Shown here in pieces: positions 48,801 to 59,724 of a DNA stretch of 64,000 bases (within the stretch, counting starts at the first letter, position 1; the number at the start of each line of letters is the position of its first letter). The notes below the pieces were generated by a model, which ran no database searches, was not told the DNA's origin, and was given only the letters and a program-made list of their open reading frames with translations. The translations under genes were made by a program, and so were the position numbers. The stretch comes from Pectobacterium versatile (GTDB lineage Bacteria; Pseudomonadota; Gammaproteobacteria; Enterobacterales; Enterobacteriaceae), in the NCBI RefSeq assembly GCF_020166435.1, contig NZ_JAINZP010000015.1, positions 23,560 to 87,559 on the forward strand, in the 5' to 3' direction.

Positions 48801-50423
48801 TTATCCTTTTATATTCAGTGCGCGATTCAGCCAGAAAACAGGGATTAGCCCCACCGCCACCAGCACCAATGCAGGAAAGGCAAATGACGCTACTTGCTCA
48901 CTCGCCGTAAAGCGGAAAACATACGTTGCCAACGTATCAACCCCGAAAGGACGCAGCAGCAGCGACACATTCAGCTCTTTCATACTTTCCGTAAAAATCA
49001 ACAACGCCCCAATGAACAGGCTGCGGCGCAGCAGCGGGATATGCACACGTGACCAGCGGCTGAGGGGGGAAGCGCCCAGTACAAGGCTCGCACTGTCCAG
49101 CGAACGCGGAATGGCCTCCATACTGCGTTCAAGGCTGTCCAGCATCAAACGCCCAAATTTAACGCTATAGGCGAGGATGAGAATAAACAGCGATCCCGCC
49201 AGCAAAGCCTCCGTTGGAGGTAACCCCGCAGCGCTGGCAAACAGATTAATTCCGCTGTCCACCAGCGACAGCAAGGTAAACAGTCCGACAGCCAGTACCG
49301 CGCCGGGCAAGGCAAAACTCAGGCTGACTAGCCGAACCGGCGTCTGATTGGCAAATATCCCGGCCGTGCGCGTGTAGAAAATAAACGACAGCGCCATCAG
49401 CGTAATGATGGCTGTCGCGATGGCGGACGCCAACAGGCTATTCATCACTGCATGGAGGAACGCCATATCCCATACCGACAGCATGTGTCGGAGGGCCAGA
49501 AATAATAGATACAACAGCGGGAACAGGAACGACAGACAAACGATTCCCCAACAGTAGCCACGTACCACCCTGCTGCGCCACCCGCTCAACACAGGCGGAA
49601 CCACCAGAGAAGGATTCGCTTGAGCTTGATAAATTTTCTGCTTCCGACGCCAGAAATTAACCAGAAACATCAAGAGGAAGATTGCAGGCAAAATCAACAC
49701 GCCAAGGCGTGCTGCCGCACCGAGCTCGCCCTGCTGCTGCCAGATATCCAGCACCTGAGTTGTCAGGGTTGGGGTATCAAGATAAGACGCCGCACCATAA
49801 TCGCCCAATGTTTCGACCACCACTAGCGCACCGCCGCAGGCAATCGCAGGCCGCGCAATAGGTAAACATAAGCGGCGGAATACCTGAGCGCGCGTCTGAT
49901 TCAGTAAACGCGCCGAATGGATAAGGCTGGCGGGTTGTTTCACCAGCGCTTCGCGTACCAACAGGTAAATATAGGGATAGAGCACCAGTGCCAACACCAG
50001 ACTTATGCAGCCTAGCGAAACGGGTAGCCCAGCAACGTGGGATTCTCCCCACGATGGGGCTATTTGCCACCCGCCTTCCTGCAACAACTGGGACAGATGC
50101 CGTAACGCATCGGTATAAAGGTAGGCGAGCAGAAATGCGGGCATCGCAAGCGGCAGGCAAAGCGCCCATTGCAGCACGCGATGACCGGGAAAACGATACA
50201 TGGCGATAAACCAAGCGGAAGGCAATCCAAACAGTAAACTGAAGAACAGCGTGCCAATTACGATGACCGCAGAATGTATCAGGTAGGTGGGTAACCCGAT
50301 TTGCCACAGTTGGGTAAATCCCATCCCATCGGCAAAAAAAGCCTGATAAAAAACCGTTGCTAAAGGAAGCAGCAACAGTCCCGCCAACAACCAACTACTG
50401 ACGCGCCATACACCGGAGATCAT
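48801..50423 (-). CDS. ferric-iron ABC transporter permease, FbpB/SfuB type
   Basis: A 540-residue double permease with about 12 membrane segments and two EAA-like loops (HSARLLNQTRAQVFRRLCLP and DSASLVLGASPLSRWSRVHIPLL). This duplicated form is typical of FbpB/SfuB. No periplasmic binding protein gene lies next to it, neither in the 431-bp gap upstream nor downstream of the ATPase. The start at 50423 lacks a strong ribosome site. Confidence 0.82.
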   Translation of the reverse strand: MISGVWRVSSWLLAGLLLLPLATVFYQAFFADGMGFTQLWQIGLPTYLIHSAVIVIGTLFFSLLFGLPSAWFIAMYRFPGHRVLQWALCLPLAMPAFLLAYLYTDALRHLSQLLQEGGWQIAPSWGESHVAGLPVSLGCISLVLALVLYPYIYLLVREALVKQPASLIHSARLLNQTRAQVFRRLCLPIARPAIACGGALVVVETLGDYGAASYLDTPTLTTQVLDIWQQQGELGAAARLGVLILPAIFLLMFLVNFWRRKQKIYQAQANPSLVVPPVLSGWRSRVVRGYCWGIVCLSFLFPLLYLLFLALRHMLSVWDMAFLHAVMNSLLASAIATAIITLMALSFIFYTRTAGIFANQTPVRLVSLSFALPGAVLAVGLFTLLSLVDSGINLFASAAGLPPTEALLAGSLFILILAYSVKFGRLMLDSLERSMEAIPRSLDSASLVLGASPLSRWSRVHIPLLRRSLFIGALLIFTESMKELNVSLLLRPFGVDTLATYVFRFTASEQVASFAFPALVLVAVGLIPVFWLNRALNIKG

Positions 50424-50451
50424 AGAATAAAAACTGTATTAGATGAGATCG

Positions 50452-50467
50452 CTGTTATTAATAACAG
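50452..50467. promoter_or_regulatory. perfect 16-bp palindrome upstream of fbpB-type gene
   Basis: CTGTTATTAATAACAG is fully self-complementary and lies 29 bp before the permease start, a position where a repressor would act. It does not look like a Fur box. Confidence 0.5.
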
Positions 50468-50632
50468 AGGCTGACGGCGGCGTCATCGTATCAAACAGCG
50501 ATAAATGGGCTTTAATCCTGCGATTAACCCGAGGTGATTTCCATCACCGACCGTCAATAAAATAAAAATCAACCATTTCAATAGATTGAAATTATTCGTT
50601 CTCCACCTTTTCGTCACTCGTTTTTTATCGCA

Positions 50633-50771
50633 ATCCCCTAAATAATTCGAGTTGCAGGATAACCCGTTAGCATTTTGAACAACACAAAGCACGGGTTCGT
50701 CAGGGCGAAATCTACGGGTGAGCCAAGTCACAAAGCCAACACCTATACCGCGTGAAGAATGACGGAGATAT
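50633..50771. repeat. diverged ERIC element
   Basis: Begins CCCTAAATAATTCGAGTTGCAGG and ends AAGCCAACACCTATACCGCGTGAAGAATGACGGAGAT; both ends align with the ERIC copies at 23283 and 45686 but the centre is different. Lies between the iron permease and yacC; the rest of that 431-bp gap shows no gene. Confidence 0.7.
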
Positions 50772-50854
50772 CAGAGGTTTCCCGTAAGAAAACTTGGAAC
50801 CTCATGGGATATCTGTGATAACGTCATCTGACAACATTTGGAACAGGTTCAACC

Positions 50855-51202
50855 ATGAAAAACTCTGCGCTGGCTCTGCTCCTGCTAAGCCTGATGAGCT
50901 TCTCTTCCGCCAGCAAGGCGCTGAATGAATTTGAAGCGGAAGATCTGGCCGATCTGACCGCGATCTTTGTTTATCTGAAAAACCACTGTGGCTATCAAGA
51001 TCTGCCGAATGAACAGATTCGTCGGACGCTGGTCGCATTTGCTCAGCAAAATCGCTGGGATCTCAGCAATTACAACGCTTACAATATGACGGCGATGGGC
51101 GAAGACAGCTATCGTGACCTCAGCAACATCGCAATCCCGACCCCGAAGAAATGCCAGTCTCTGGCACGTAATTCGCTTGGTTTGCTCTCCTACGCGCAGT
51201 AA
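50855..51202 (+). CDS. yacC: YacC family exported protein (pilotin-like)
   Basis: A 115-residue secreted protein with a signal peptide ending near SKA-L. ESEAEDMADLTAVFVFLKNDCGY-like start (here FEAEDLADLTAIFVYLKNHCGY) and GEDSYRDLSNIAIPTPKKC match E. coli YacC. Two cysteines may form a disulfide. The family is related to type II secretion pilotins of the PulS/OutS type, so a role in secretin handling is possible but unproven. It lies just upstream of speE, as in E. coli. Confidence 0.88.
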   Translation: MKNSALALLLLSLMSFSSASKALNEFEAEDLADLTAIFVYLKNHCGYQDLPNEQIRRTLVAFAQQNRWDLSNYNAYNMTAMGEDSYRDLSNIAIPTPKKCQSLARNSLGLLSYAQ

Positions 51203-51310
51203 TTCCCCCGCTCCTCCGCACTGACTGAAATTTGACCGTGCAAGCGGCAAAAGAGTCGGCTATGATGGCGCGCCAATTTTCATGGCTGTTATCGCGGAGG
51301 AAGCCCTAAC

Positions 51311-52174
51311 ATGTCCCAGAAAGAAATTTGGTATGAAACCCTGCATGCCAACTTTGGCCAGTATTTTTCGGTTGATCGCGTGCTGTATCACGAGAAGACC
51401 GATCATCAAGATCTCATCATCTTTGAAAACGCCGCATTAGGTCGCGTGATGGCGCTTGATGGCGTGGTGCAAACCACCGAGCGCGATGAATTCATTTATC
51501 ACGAAATGCTCACTCACGTCCCCCTTCTGTCACATGGCAATGCCAAACGCGTCCTGATTATCGGTGGTGGTGATGGCGGTATGCTGCGAGAAGTCAGCCG
51601 TCACCACGGCGTCGAACAGATCACGATGGTAGAAATCGATGCGGGCGTGGTGGAGTTTTGTCGCCAGTACCTGCCCAATCACAGCGCAGGTAGCTATGAC
51701 GACCCGCGTTTTAATCTGGTGATTGATGACGGCGTTAACTTTGTCAGACAGTGCAGCGAAAAATTTGACGTCATCATTTCCGACTGCACCGACCCCATCG
51801 GCCCCGGCGAAAGCCTGTTCACCTCCGATTTCTATCAGGGCTGCGCCCGTTGCCTGAACGAAGGCGGGATTTTCGTCGCTCAGAATGGCGTGTGCTTCCT
51901 GCAACAGGATGAAGCCGTCGGCAGCCATAAAAAACTCAGCCACTATTTCAACGATGTCAGCTTTTATCAGGCAGCGATCCCGACGTATTACGGCGGCATT
52001 ATGACGTTTGCCTGGGCCAGCAATAATCCGGCGCTGCGTCAGACAGACACCGCCACGCTGCGCCAACGTTTTGCGCAATCCGCTATCGCCTGTCGCTATT
52101 ACACGCCTGATGTTCACATCGGCAGCTTTGCCCTGCCACAGTATCTGCTGAGCGCGCTACAGAATGCGCAATAA
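51311..52174 (+). CDS. speE: spermidine synthase
   Basis: A 287-residue aminopropyltransferase that makes spermidine and methylthioadenosine (cleared by mtnN). [13 protein letters not shown] is the nucleotide site, [11 protein letters not shown] follows and [11 protein letters not shown] is the active-site loop. GGAGG precedes the ATG. Co-transcribed with speD. Confidence 0.97.
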   Translation: MSQKEIWYETLHANFGQYFSVDRVLYHEKTDHQDLIIFENAALGRVMALDGVVQTTERDEFIYHEMLTHVPLLSHGNAKRVLIIGGGDGGMLREVSRHHGVEQITMVEIDAGVVEFCRQYLPNHSAGSYDDPRFNLVIDDGVNFVRQCSEKFDVIISDCTDPIGPGESLFTSDFYQGCARCLNEGGIFVAQNGVCFLQQDEAVGSHKKLSHYFNDVSFYQAAIPTYYGGIMTFAWASNNPALRQTDTATLRQRFAQSAIACRYYTPDVHIGSFALPQYLLSALQNAQ

Positions 52175-52219
52175 TCCATCACTTAGGATAATCACACCAC
52201 CACAAGGGGGTGACGTAAA

Positions 52220-53014
52220 TTGCACAAGCTGAAACTACACGGCTTCAACAACCTGACGAAAAGCCTGAGTTTTTGTATCTACGATATCTGTTACACCAAA
52301 ACGGCCGACGATCGCGATGGTTATATCGCCTATATCGACGAACAATATAACGCTAACCGTTTAACAGAAATCCTCACTGAAACCTGCTCAATTATCGGTG
52401 CCAACGTCCTTAACATCGCGCGTCAGGACTACGATCCACAAGGCGCCAGCGTGACCATTCTGGTCAGCGAAGAGCCCATCGATCCACGTGACGTGGATAC
52501 CTCAGAACACCCTGGGCCGCTACCCAACTCCGTCGTGGCGCACCTGGATAAAAGCCATATCTGTGTTCATACCTACCCAGAAAGCCACCCAGAAGGCGGG
52601 CTTTGTACCTTCCGTGCGGATATCGAAGTCTCTACCTGTGGCGTAATTTCGCCGCTGAAGGCGCTGAACTACCTCATCCACCAGCTTGAATCCGATATTG
52701 TGACCATCGACTATCGCGTGCGAGGATTTACCCGTGATGTCAACGGCATAAAACATTTCATCGATCATCAGATCAATTCGGTTCAGAACTTCATGTCCGA
52801 GGATATGAAAGCGCTCTATCACATGATGGACGTGAACGTGTATCAGGAAAATATTTTTCATACCAAGATGTTATTGAAGGATTTCGACCTGAAACACTAC
52901 CTGTTCAACGTCAGCCCTGAAGAACTCAGCACTGCTGAACGGAAAAGAATCACCGATCTGCTATATCACGAAATGCAGGAAATCTATTACGGCAGAAACC
53001 TGCCCGTCCTGTAA
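52220..53014 (+). CDS. speD: S-adenosylmethionine decarboxylase proenzyme
   Basis: A 264-residue proenzyme; self-cleavage between Lys111 and Ser112 ([12 protein letters not shown]) forms the pyruvoyl group. Starts at TTG 52220 after AGGGGGTGACGTAAA; no ATG is near, and the sequence from KLKLHGFNN onward matches E. coli. Provides the aminopropyl donor for SpeE. Confidence 0.97.
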   Translation: MHKLKLHGFNNLTKSLSFCIYDICYTKTADDRDGYIAYIDEQYNANRLTEILTETCSIIGANVLNIARQDYDPQGASVTILVSEEPIDPRDVDTSEHPGPLPNSVVAHLDKSHICVHTYPESHPEGGLCTFRADIEVSTCGVISPLKALNYLIHQLESDIVTIDYRVRGFTRDVNGIKHFIDHQINSVQNFMSEDMKALYHMMDVNVYQENIFHTKMLLKDFDLKHYLFNVSPEELSTAERKRITDLLYHEMQEIYYGRNLPVL

Positions 53015-53075
53015 TTGACGGCCTCAGGCAGCGATGCTGCACCAGCTATTGGTAAGCTTGTTTGCAGAACGAAAA

Positions 53076-53180
53076 CGGTGGTAATGGAATAGAAGAGTAA
53101 AGCGTTTGCGCCAGGGATGGCGCAAGCCGAGCTTACAGGGAGGTACTTGCAGCGTCTTTACGATCTATCCATTACCACCG
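53076..53180. repeat. 105-bp palindromic intergenic element (MITE-like)
   Basis: Terminal inverted repeats CGGTGGTAATGGA (53076-53088) and its complement (53168-53180), continuing with imperfect pairing (ATAGA...GTAAAG against CTTTAC...TCTAT). An inner TTGCGCC / GGCGCAA hairpin follows. In the 516-bp gap between speD and nrdH, no genes. Confidence 0.72.
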
Positions 53181-53368
53181 CTCGACGCACTTTGTCGGCA
53201 ATCTTAGGTAACATTTCCATTTCCCAAACTCTCCTTTTTGTTTTTTCGCACACTATTTCGTCAAAAATGATGCGCGTCACATTTATTTATTTCTACATTT
53301 TTTACTTGCATTCTCTCCCAGCCTTGTTGCATCTGGGTTTGCGTCAATTGGTATAAGGCCAACTAAAA

Positions 53369-53384
53369 ATCATATATCTTGTGT
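53369..53384 (+). promoter_or_regulatory. NrdR box 1 upstream of nrdHIEF
   Basis: ATCATATATCTTGTGT resembles the NrdR consensus ACACTATATATAGTGT. Its start lies 31 bp before that of box 2, about three helical turns, the arrangement usual for paired NrdR boxes. Confidence 0.7.
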
Positions 53385-53399
53385 GGTTGAAATTTAAAA

Positions 53400-53415
53400 T
53401 ACCTACATCTAGTAT
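53400..53415 (+). promoter_or_regulatory. NrdR box 2 upstream of nrdHIEF
   Basis: TACCTACATCTAGTAT; second NrdR-like palindrome, same face of the helix as box 1. Between it and nrdH lies an inverted repeat TGTAGC ... GCTACA (53423-53458 area). Confidence 0.7.
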
Positions 53416-53530
53416 TCCTTGTGTAGCCCTCGCGTAACAGGTCGCTACACAGTGGATCGGCTCGGGTGCACATGTCCTGAAGATAGCCGCTCCGACATAC
53501 TTCTTTCACGCCAAAGGGTAAATACGAATC

Positions 53531-53770
53531 ATGCGTATTACTATTTTCACTAAGCCAGATTGTGTTCAGTGCAACGCCACATGCCGTGCGCTGGACAAGC
53601 AAGGAATTAACTATCAACTGGTGGACTTAACTGAAGATGAACAGGCGTTACAGCAGGTAAGAGCGTTGGGCTATCAACAGGTACCCGTCGTGATGACGGC
53701 CGACGATCATTGGAGCGGCTTCCGCCCAGATAAGATCAGTACTCTGAACGCCGCCCTGCAATTGCAGTAA
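53531..53770 (+). CDS. nrdH: glutaredoxin-like protein NrdH
   Basis: A 79-residue thioredoxin-fold redoxin with the CVQC active site (Cys11, Cys14) and a C-terminal GFRPDKI segment typical of NrdH. It reduces the class Ib ribonucleotide reductase NrdEF using thioredoxin reductase. First of nrdHIEF. Confidence 0.97.
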   Translation: MRITIFTKPDCVQCNATCRALDKQGINYQLVDLTEDEQALQQVRALGYQQVPVVMTADDHWSGFRPDKISTLNAALQLQ

Positions 53771-53780
53771 GGGGGGCAAT

Positions 53781-54188
53781 ATGAACCCGCTGGTCTATTT
53801 CTCCAGCCAGTCGGAAAACACGCATCGCTTCATTTCTCGGGTTGGCTTGCCAGCCCTGAGAATCCCGATAGCGATAGAACAGCCTGCATTGAAAGTTGAT
53901 CGCCCCTATATTCTGGTTGTCCCCAGCTACGGCGGAGGCAGCACGAAAGGGGCTGTGCCGCGTCAGGTCATCATCTTTCTCAACGATCCACACAACCGCG
54001 CTTATCTGCGCGGCGTGATTGCAGCAGGCAATACCAATTTCGGTGCAGCGTACTGCATCGCTGGCGACATCATTGTGCAGAAATGTCAGGTGCCTTACCT
54101 GTACCGCTTTGAATTGCTCGGCACGGCAGAAGACATTGAAAATGTGCGTAAGGGAGTAACTGAATTTTGGCAACAACAGACCACGTGA
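53781..54188 (+). CDS. nrdI: flavodoxin-like protein NrdI
   Basis: A 135-residue flavodoxin-like protein with [11 protein letters not shown] for FMN phosphate binding and SYGGG. It supplies the oxidant that assembles the dimanganese-tyrosyl radical of NrdF. AGGGGGGCAAT precedes the ATG, and the gene overlaps nrdE by 22 bp. Confidence 0.96.
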   Translation: MNPLVYFSSQSENTHRFISRVGLPALRIPIAIEQPALKVDRPYILVVPSYGGGSTKGAVPRQVIIFLNDPHNRAYLRGVIAAGNTNFGAAYCIAGDIIVQKCQVPYLYRFELLGTAEDIENVRKGVTEFWQQQTT

Positions 54189-56347
54189 GTGCAAAGGCAA
54201 CCAAGGCCGAAGCGGACGCCCACTCGCTCGATTACCATACACTCGACTACCATGCGCTGAACGCGATGCTCAACCTCTACGACGCAGAGGGGAATATCCA
54301 GTTCGAGATGGATAAGCTCGCGGCACGCCGTTATTTCCTGCAGCATGTGAACCAGAACACCGTGTTCTTCCACAATCTGGAAGAAAAGCTACGTTATCTG
54401 GTGGAAGAAGGCTACTACGAAGCAGAAGTACTGGATCAGTATCATTTCGATTTCATCAAAATCCTTTTCCAGCAGGCTTACGCTCACAAGTTCCGCTTTC
54501 AAACCTTTCTGGGTGCGTTCAAATACTACACTGGCTATACGCTGAAAACATTTGATGGCAAACGCTATCTGGAGCGCTACGAAGATCGCGTCTGCCTCGT
54601 GGCACTGACTCTCGCCAAAGGGGATACCGCACTCGCTAGCGCACTGGTCGACGAGATCATCAGTGGACGCTTCCAGCCTGCCACCCCCACGTTCCTCAAT
54701 TGCGGTAAAAAGCAGCGCGGCGAGCTGGTCTCCTGCTTCCTGCTGCGCATTGAAGACAATATGGAATCGATTGGTCGCGCGATTAATTCCGCGCTTCAGC
54801 TCTCAAAACGCGGCGGCGGCGTGGCCTTCATGCTCAGCAACATCCGCGAAACCGGTGCGCCGATCAAACGTATCGAAAACCAGTCGTCCGGCATAATCCC
54901 GATCATGAAAATGCTGGAAGATGCCTTCTCCTACGCTAACCAGCTTGGTGCGCGTCAGGGCGCGGGGGCGGTGTACCTCAATGCGCATCACCCAGATATT
55001 CTGCGTTTTCTGGATACCAAGCGGGAAAATGCCGATGAGAAAATCCGCATCAAGACGCTGTCTTTAGGTGTGGTCATCCCCGATATCACGTTCCAGCTCG
55101 CGAAGAATAATCAGGTGATGTACCTGTTCTCACCTTATGATGTCGAGCAGGTTTATGGCGTGCCGCTGTCGGAAATTAGCGTCACCGAAAAATACCATGA
55201 GATGGTAAACGACAAGCGCATCCGTAAATCCCAAATCAAAGCGCGCGAATTCTTCCAGATCCTCGCCGAAATCCAGTTCGAGTCCGGTTATCCCTATATG
55301 ATGTTTGAGGATACCGTGAATCGCGCGAACCCGATTCACGGCCGCGTCAACATGAGTAACCTGTGCTCTGAGATTTTGCAGGTCAACGAGGCCAGCCTGT
55401 ACGACGACGATCTTGGCTACAGCCACATTGGTAAAGACATCTCCTGTAACCTCGGATCGATGAATATCGCCAACGCAATGGCCTCGCCCGATTTCGGCCA
55501 GACGGTTGAAATGGCGATCCGTGCGCTGACCGCCGTTTCCGATATGAGCCACATCAGCTCCGTGCCATCTATCGAAAAAGGCAACGATCAATCGCATGCG
55601 ATTGGCTTAGGCCAGATGAACCTGCACGGCTATCTGGCGAAAGAGCGGATTTTTTACGGCACAGAAGAAGCCGTCGATTTCACCAATATCTATTTCTACA
55701 CCGTCGCTTTCCACGCAATTCGGGCATCGAATGCGTTAGCGATAGAGCGGGACCAGCGCTTCTCAGGCTTTGAACTCTCAAAATACGCCACAGGTGAGTA
55801 TTTTGATAAGTACATCGAGCAAATCTGGGAACCCACAACGGCACGCGCACGTGAGCTGTTTGAACAATCTGGCATCCACATTCCCACTCAGCAGGACTGG
55901 GCGGCACTGCGCGAATCTGTCATTGCGCACGGCATTTACAACCAGAACTTGCAGGCGGTTCCTCCGACCGGTTCGATTTCATATATCAACCACTCGACGT
56001 CCAGCATCCACCCAATTGTGTCACGTATCGAAATTCGTAAAGAGGGCAAGATTGGTCGCGTCTACTACCCTGCCCCTTACATGAACAATGACAATCTGGA
56101 GTATTACCAGGATGCCTATGAAATCGGGCCGCAGAAGATTATCGACACCTATGCCGCCGCCACGCAGCACGTCGATCAAGGACTGTCGTTGACGCTGTTT
56201 TTCCGCGATACCGCCACCACGCGCGACATCAATAAAGCGCAGATCTACGCCTGGACCAAAGGCATTAAGACTATTTATTACATTCGCATACGGCAGATGG
56301 CGCTGGAAGGCACCGAAGTTCAGGGCTGTGTGTCCTGTGCGCTATAA
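54167..56347 (+). CDS. nrdE: class Ib ribonucleoside-diphosphate reductase alpha subunit
   Basis: A 726-residue catalytic subunit. [10 protein letters not shown] and LVSCFLL hold active-site Cys, GGGVAF and NLCSEI the substrate loop, [21 protein letters not shown] the radical path, and the C-terminal CVSCAL the redox pair. Starts at TTG 54167 inside nrdI with GTAAGGGAG before it; ATTDHV matches the E. coli start ATTT. The N-terminal region has a doubled [11 protein letters not shown] that is single in E. coli. Confidence 0.96.
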   Translation: MATTDHVSAKATKAEADAHSLDYHTLDYHALNAMLNLYDAEGNIQFEMDKLAARRYFLQHVNQNTVFFHNLEEKLRYLVEEGYYEAEVLDQYHFDFIKILFQQAYAHKFRFQTFLGAFKYYTGYTLKTFDGKRYLERYEDRVCLVALTLAKGDTALASALVDEIISGRFQPATPTFLNCGKKQRGELVSCFLLRIEDNMESIGRAINSALQLSKRGGGVAFMLSNIRETGAPIKRIENQSSGIIPIMKMLEDAFSYANQLGARQGAGAVYLNAHHPDILRFLDTKRENADEKIRIKTLSLGVVIPDITFQLAKNNQVMYLFSPYDVEQVYGVPLSEISVTEKYHEMVNDKRIRKSQIKAREFFQILAEIQFESGYPYMMFEDTVNRANPIHGRVNMSNLCSEILQVNEASLYDDDLGYSHIGKDISCNLGSMNIANAMASPDFGQTVEMAIRALTAVSDMSHISSVPSIEKGNDQSHAIGLGQMNLHGYLAKERIFYGTEEAVDFTNIYFYTVAFHAIRASNALAIERDQRFSGFELSKYATGEYFDKYIEQIWEPTTARARELFEQSGIHIPTQQDWAALRESVIAHGIYNQNLQAVPPTGSISYINHSTSSIHPIVSRIEIRKEGKIGRVYYPAPYMNNDNLEYYQDAYEIGPQKIIDTYAAATQHVDQGLSLTLFFRDTATTRDINKAQIYAWTKGIKTIYYIRIRQMALEGTEVQGCVSCAL

Positions 56348-57334
<987 letters not shown>

Positions 57335-57340
57335 AAAAAC

Positions 57341-57367
57341 GGCCACCGCGTCCTGGGTGGCCATATT
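57341..57367 (+). terminator. terminator of nrdHIEF
   Basis: GGCCACC / GGTGGCC stem with an 8-base loop, A-run before and TATTTTTT after. Confidence 0.92.
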
Positions 57368-57402
57368 TTTTCTACAACTCTTTTTCTACAGAGCAAGAAA
57401 TG

Positions 57403-57432
57403 AAAAAACCCTGAATCATTGCTGATTCAGGG
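57403..57432 (-). terminator. terminator of tRNA-Asp
   Basis: Minus strand CCCTGAATC-AGCAAT-GATTCAGGG followed by TTTTTT, 13 bp past the tRNA end. Confidence 0.92.
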
Positions 57433-57444
57433 CCTTCATATAAG

Positions 57445-57521
57445 TGGCGGAACGGACGGGGCTCGAACCCGCGACCCCCTGCGTGACAGGCAGGTATTCT
57501 AACCAACTGAACTACCGCTCC
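57445..57521 (-). tRNA. tRNA-Asp (anticodon GTC)
   Basis: 77-base cloverleaf starting GGAGCGGTAGTTCAG, anticodon GTC in the loop CTGTCAC, CCA encoded. Next to dnaQ like aspV of E. coli. Substrate of GluQ modification. Confidence 0.98.
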
Positions 57522-57545
57522 ACTCGTGCTCACTGAGCGGGATGA

Positions 57546-57574
57546 ATACTAAGATGATGGCACTATTACGTCAA
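57546..57574 (-). promoter_or_regulatory. promoter of tRNA-Asp
   Basis: Minus strand TTGACG (57574-57569), 17-bp spacer, TAGTAT (57551-57546), about 25 bp before the tRNA. Confidence 0.82.
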
Positions 57575-57692
57575 TGCTTTTTATAACTAACCGTTTCTGT
57601 TTGCTTATAATTTCATCTTACTGACTATTCTCTCACCCGCAGTGCGATCAACCGATTCTTTTTACTGCGCAAAGGACGATATTACGGCGGTG

Positions 57693-58430
57693 CTATTCAG
57701 CCCGCCACAGGCAACTACCGCCTTTTTTAGCAATCAGATCCAGACGTTGTTCATGCGCTAACAGCTCTGCCTCATCAGCGTAAAGCACCTTTAACGCCGA
57801 TTGAGGACGGACGATTCTCTGGATCGTTTCAGTATTATCACTCTTCTGCTGCGCTTCACCTTCCATCGAAAAAGTCAGAGAAGTTTGACCGCCAGTCATC
57901 GCCAGATAAACTTCTGCCAAAATCTCGGCATCGAGCAATGCGCCGTGCAGCGTACGCTTACTGTTATCTATCAGGTAGCGATCGCAGAGTGCATCCAAAC
58001 TGTTACGCTTGCCGGGAAAGATCTTCCGCGCCATCAACAGGCTATCAGTGATCTTACAGAACGTTTCGGTCTTGGGTATATCACGATTCAGCAATCGGAA
58101 TTCGTAATCCATAAAGCCGATGTCAAACGTCGCGTTATGAATGACTAACTCCGCGCCACGGATAAAATCGAGGAAGTCATCCACGACATCCGCATACGTC
58201 GGTTTATCAGCCAGAAACTCATCGCTGATACCATGTATGTTATAGGCTTCTGGATCCACTAAACGATCGGGTTTGATGTAGACATGGAAATGACGACCAG
58301 TCAGGCGCCGGTTAATCACTTCGACCGCACCGATCTCGATAATTTTATGCCCTTCGTAGTGAACCCCCAGCTTATTCATACCGGTGGTTTCTGTATCCAG
58401 GACGATTTGTCGCGTAATTTCAGTGCTCAT
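57693..58430 (-). CDS. dnaQ: DNA polymerase III epsilon subunit (proofreading exonuclease)
   Basis: A 245-residue 3'-5' exonuclease. Asp12 and Glu14 in [17 protein letters not shown] and the HxAxxD-type [13 protein letters not shown] motif form the DEDDh site. The C-terminal part binds the alpha subunit. Divergent from rnhA with 56 bp between, as in E. coli. Confidence 0.97.
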   Translation of the reverse strand: MSTEITRQIVLDTETTGMNKLGVHYEGHKIIEIGAVEVINRRLTGRHFHVYIKPDRLVDPEAYNIHGISDEFLADKPTYADVVDDFLDFIRGAELVIHNATFDIGFMDYEFRLLNRDIPKTETFCKITDSLLMARKIFPGKRNSLDALCDRYLIDNSKRTLHGALLDAEILAEVYLAMTGGQTSLTFSMEGEAQQKSDNTETIQRIVRPQSALKVLYADEAELLAHEQRLDLIAKKGGSCLWRAE

Positions 58431-58486
58431 CGTTTTCGTTTTATGTCAGACTTGCCGTTTTTACCATAAGGGAGAGTCTACCAGAG

Positions 58487-58951
58487 ATGCGCAAACAGGT
58501 AGAAATTTTCACCGACGGATCTTGCCTCGGTAATCCCGGCCCCGGTGGCTATGGCGCCCTGCTGCGCTACAAACAGCACGAAAAAGCGTTAAGTGCAGGC
58601 TATCGTCTTACGACGAACAACAGAATGGAGCTGATGGCTGCGATTGCAGCGCTTGAAACGCTGACTACCGCATGCGATGTGGTGCTCTGCACTGACAGCC
58701 AATATGTTCGTCAGGGGATAACCAGCTGGATTCATAACTGGAAAAAGCGTGGTTGGAAAACTGCCGATAAAAAACCGGTCAAAAACGTCGATCTCTGGCA
58801 AAAACTGGATGCCGCGATTCAACACCACTCCGTGCGCTGGGAATGGGTAAAAGGGCACGCCGGGCATCCGGAAAACGAGCGCTGTGATGAACTCGCGCGC
58901 GCTGCCGCAAGTGCACCAACGCTTGAAGACACCGGCTATCAGGCTGAGTAA
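58487..58951 (+). CDS. rnhA: ribonuclease HI
   Basis: A 154-residue enzyme cutting RNA in RNA-DNA hybrids. Catalytic Asp10 (FTDGSC), Glu48 (RMELMA), Asp70 (CTDSQY) and a later Asp in NERCDELAR match E. coli numbering. The basic [11 protein letters not shown] handle is present. Confidence 0.98.
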   Translation: MRKQVEIFTDGSCLGNPGPGGYGALLRYKQHEKALSAGYRLTTNNRMELMAAIAALETLTTACDVVLCTDSQYVRQGITSWIHNWKKRGWKTADKKPVKNVDLWQKLDAAIQHHSVRWEWVKGHAGHPENERCDELARAAASAPTLEDTGYQAE

Positions 58952-58970
58952 CTCACCGTAGGCGTTCGCC

Positions 58971-59681
58971 TCATCTCCGATATATCTTTGTTGCGCCCAC
59001 CGTGCGGCGCACTGGTGCTTTACGCAATCTCGCTCTCATTGGGGTAAATGTCAGTGGAATTGTGCGCTTTCGGGCAATAATCAGCGTCAGACACCCTAGC
59101 ATCGGAATATGTTTATTCAACTTCCCTTTGTTTCTTCGCCATGGCGTAACGTGAAAATGGGTCTGATGGATAACCTCATAGTTCAATAGCCCCAGCCAGT
59201 CCGTAATACGCATTTGAGTAAACATACGGCTGCAATAAGGGTGTTTCTTATTGAGTCTGGGGATCAGTTTGCCAAGGCCAACCAGACTGATCGGATTAAA
59301 CGAACTCAATATTAGCCAACCATCGTCGATCAAGACGCGGTCAACCTCCCGCAGAATACGATGCGGGTCCGGTGAATAAGACAGCGTTTGAGCGAGCAGG
59401 CAGGCATCGATCGACTTTTCAGAGAAAGGTAATTGATGAGCATCTGCAATAACCTGAAGATTATCACCGTGTGGGGCAACATTAACCTGATGCGCAATCG
59501 CGCACTCTGTTATGTGGATTTCCGCGCTCAGCGCCCCTACCTTGATAAGATGAAAACCAAAGAGTTTTGGCCACCATGGCAGCAAGGCCTGTTCAAGCGA
59601 CTCGCGATAAAATTGCCCGCAGGTGATATCATCCCATGAATCAGGTGCAACAATGGTCTGAGGGATTTGTGCCGATTTCAT
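58971..59681 (-). CDS. yafS: YafS family SAM-dependent methyltransferase
   Basis: A 236-residue class I methyltransferase-like protein. A post-motif region DAHQLPFSEKSIDACLLAQTLSYS and LREVDRVLIDDGWLILSSFNP fit the methyltransferase_11 fold; the N-terminal glycine loop is weak. Substrate unknown. Converges with rnhA, diverges from gloB, as in E. coli. Confidence 0.88.
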   Translation of the reverse strand: MKSAQIPQTIVAPDSWDDITCGQFYRESLEQALLPWWPKLFGFHLIKVGALSAEIHITECAIAHQVNVAPHGDNLQVIADAHQLPFSEKSIDACLLAQTLSYSPDPHRILREVDRVLIDDGWLILSSFNPISLVGLGKLIPRLNKKHPYCSRMFTQMRITDWLGLLNYEVIHQTHFHVTPWRRNKGKLNKHIPMLGCLTLIIARKRTIPLTFTPMRARLRKAPVRRTVGATKIYRR

Positions 59682-59724
59682 CTTCTGTTCTCGTCCTCAG
59701 GCTACTAGCAAAAAGAGGTGATGA

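Noticed and set aside
53423..53458. Inverted repeat TGTAGC/GCTACA as a riboswitch before nrdH
   Set aside because: No known riboswitch core recognised; NrdR boxes already explain control.
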